Positions 7,898 to 8,142 of a DNA stretch of 8,142 nt are shown piece by piece. The notes below the pieces were generated by a model. The model was given only the letters and a program-made list of their open reading frames with translations, searched no databases and was not told where the DNA came from. Both the position numbers and the translations under genes were made by a program. Position 1 is the stretch's first letter. Each line of letters starts with the position of its first letter. The DNA is from Xanthobacteraceae bacterium (GTDB taxonomy: Bacteria; Pseudomonadota; Alphaproteobacteria; Rhizobiales; Xanthobacteraceae), in the NCBI GenBank assembly GCA_030037185.1, contig JASHRR010001212.1, positions 1-8,142 on the forward strand, given 5' to 3'.

Positions 7898-7910
7898 AAC
7901 GCATTGCGTT
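7898..7910. repeat. Palindrome AACGCA-T-TGCGTT
   Basis: A perfect 6+6 palindrome around a single central T, about 86 bases after the thioredoxin stop. It has the form of a dimeric regulator's half-sites, or may belong to a dispersed intergenic repeat. No regulator can be named from the sequence. Confidence 0.35.
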
Positions 7911-7942
7911 CGCCCAAGCCCCTCACGACTCGGTTACCGTTC

Positions 7943-7971
7943 AGGCCCCTTCGCATCGGGGTAGCGGGCCT
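7943..7971 (-). terminator. Possible terminator hairpin after the thioredoxin gene
   Basis: Arms AGGCCC (7966-7971, minus strand) and GGGCCT (7943-7948) are complementary around a 17-base loop; an alternative inner stem pairs CCCC (7958-7961) with GGGG (7946-7949). It begins 24 bases after the stop codon, but no T-run follows, so the call is tentative. Confidence 0.3.
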
Positions 7972-7995
7972 CCCAAGCAGGGACGAGCGAACCGG

Positions 7996-8142
7996 TCAGG
8001 CAAACAGGATCGACGACAGGCGCCGTCGCCCTGAGATCGTGTGCTCGTCGGTCGGACCCCAGGCCTCGAAGAACTGAACCAGCTGTTTGCGGGCAGCGTC
8101 ATCATTCCACTTGCGGTCGCGGCGCACGATCTCGATCAGCTG
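7996..8142 (-). CDS. Thioredoxin/TPR co-chaperone (CnoX/YbbN-like), C-terminal end only
   Basis: The last 48 codons before a TGA at 7996-7998; the rest lies beyond the window edge. The visible piece, starting QLIEIVRRDRKWNDDAARKQ and continuing LVQFFEAWGPTDEHTISGRRRLSSILFA, is the characteristic C-terminal tail of alphaproteobacterial thioredoxins fused to TPR-like helices. Such proteins usually have ~300 residues, with a thioredoxin domain first and TPR helices after. Family members act in the cytoplasm as redox-linked holdases that pass clients to GroEL or DnaK. The active-site motif is outside the window, so redox competence cannot be judged. The LON-domain gene follows in the same direction after 355 bases. 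Confidence 0.85.
   Translation of the reverse strand, partial: QLIEIVRRDRKWNDDAARKQLVQFFEAWGPTDEHTISGRRRLSSILFA

Larger units (their letters stand above)
7641..7995. other. Gene-free, repeat-rich region between the thioredoxin and LON-domain genes
   Basis: 355 bases with no convincing gene; a 68-codon minus-strand frame at 7750-7956 is Arg-rich and unlike any family I know. Four inverted repeats are packed into the distal half (7731-7782, 7805-7821, 7898-7910, 7943-7971). The gap suggests the LON-domain gene has its own promoter, but no clear -35/-10 pair is visible. Confidence 0.6.

Noticed and set aside
6945..7964. Plus-strand open frame of 339 codons
   Set aside because: Antisense to the LON-domain gene and then through the repeat-rich gap; the gap part is low-complexity. 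The minus-strand LON family signature is decisive.

Overview
The window is a GC-rich stretch of a bacterial chromosome with seven protein genes, all on the minus strand. Two of them run off the window edges. Gene content, codon use and protein style point to an alphaproteobacterium of the order Hyphomicrobiales (Rhizobiales). Relevant signs are the pairing of a heparinase-like gene with rsmB, the run of CnoX-type thioredoxin, stand-alone LON domain and Trm112-like genes, and a short secreted L,D-transpeptidase. The genus cannot be fixed from this sequence; a Bradyrhizobium/Beijerinckiaceae-like host is my impression only.

Read in the direction of transcription (high to low coordinates), the window opens with the C-terminal end of a thioredoxin/TPR co-chaperone (8142-7996). 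A 355-base gap rich in inverted repeats follows. Next come a LON substrate-binding-domain protein (7640-6966) and, 109 bases on, a small Trm112-like protein (6856-6656); these two probably share a transcript. A 514-base gap then leads to acs, acetyl-CoA synthetase (6141-4189), with a good sigma-70-like promoter and a strong ribosome binding site in front and a hairpin terminator candidate behind. A secreted YkuD-type L,D-transpeptidase (3981-3457) follows. A 382-base gap holding two abutting hairpins separates it from rsmB (3074-1680), the 16S rRNA m5C967 methyltransferase. Finally, 145 bases after rsmB, a heparinase II/III-like protein starts (1534) and runs off the low-coordinate edge after 511 residues.

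Functionally this is housekeeping DNA: thiol chaperone work, acetate activation, peptidoglycan cross-linking, and rRNA and translation-factor modification. I found no mobile element, tRNA, rRNA, CRISPR array, defence system or phage gene, and no convincing new system. The points most worth a second look are the heparinase-like protein, which has no visible signal peptide and lacks the usual Tyr-His pair of the lyase helical domain, and the structured gene-free gaps, above all the tandem hairpins at 3316-3380 and the 11-base inverted repeat at 7731-7782.
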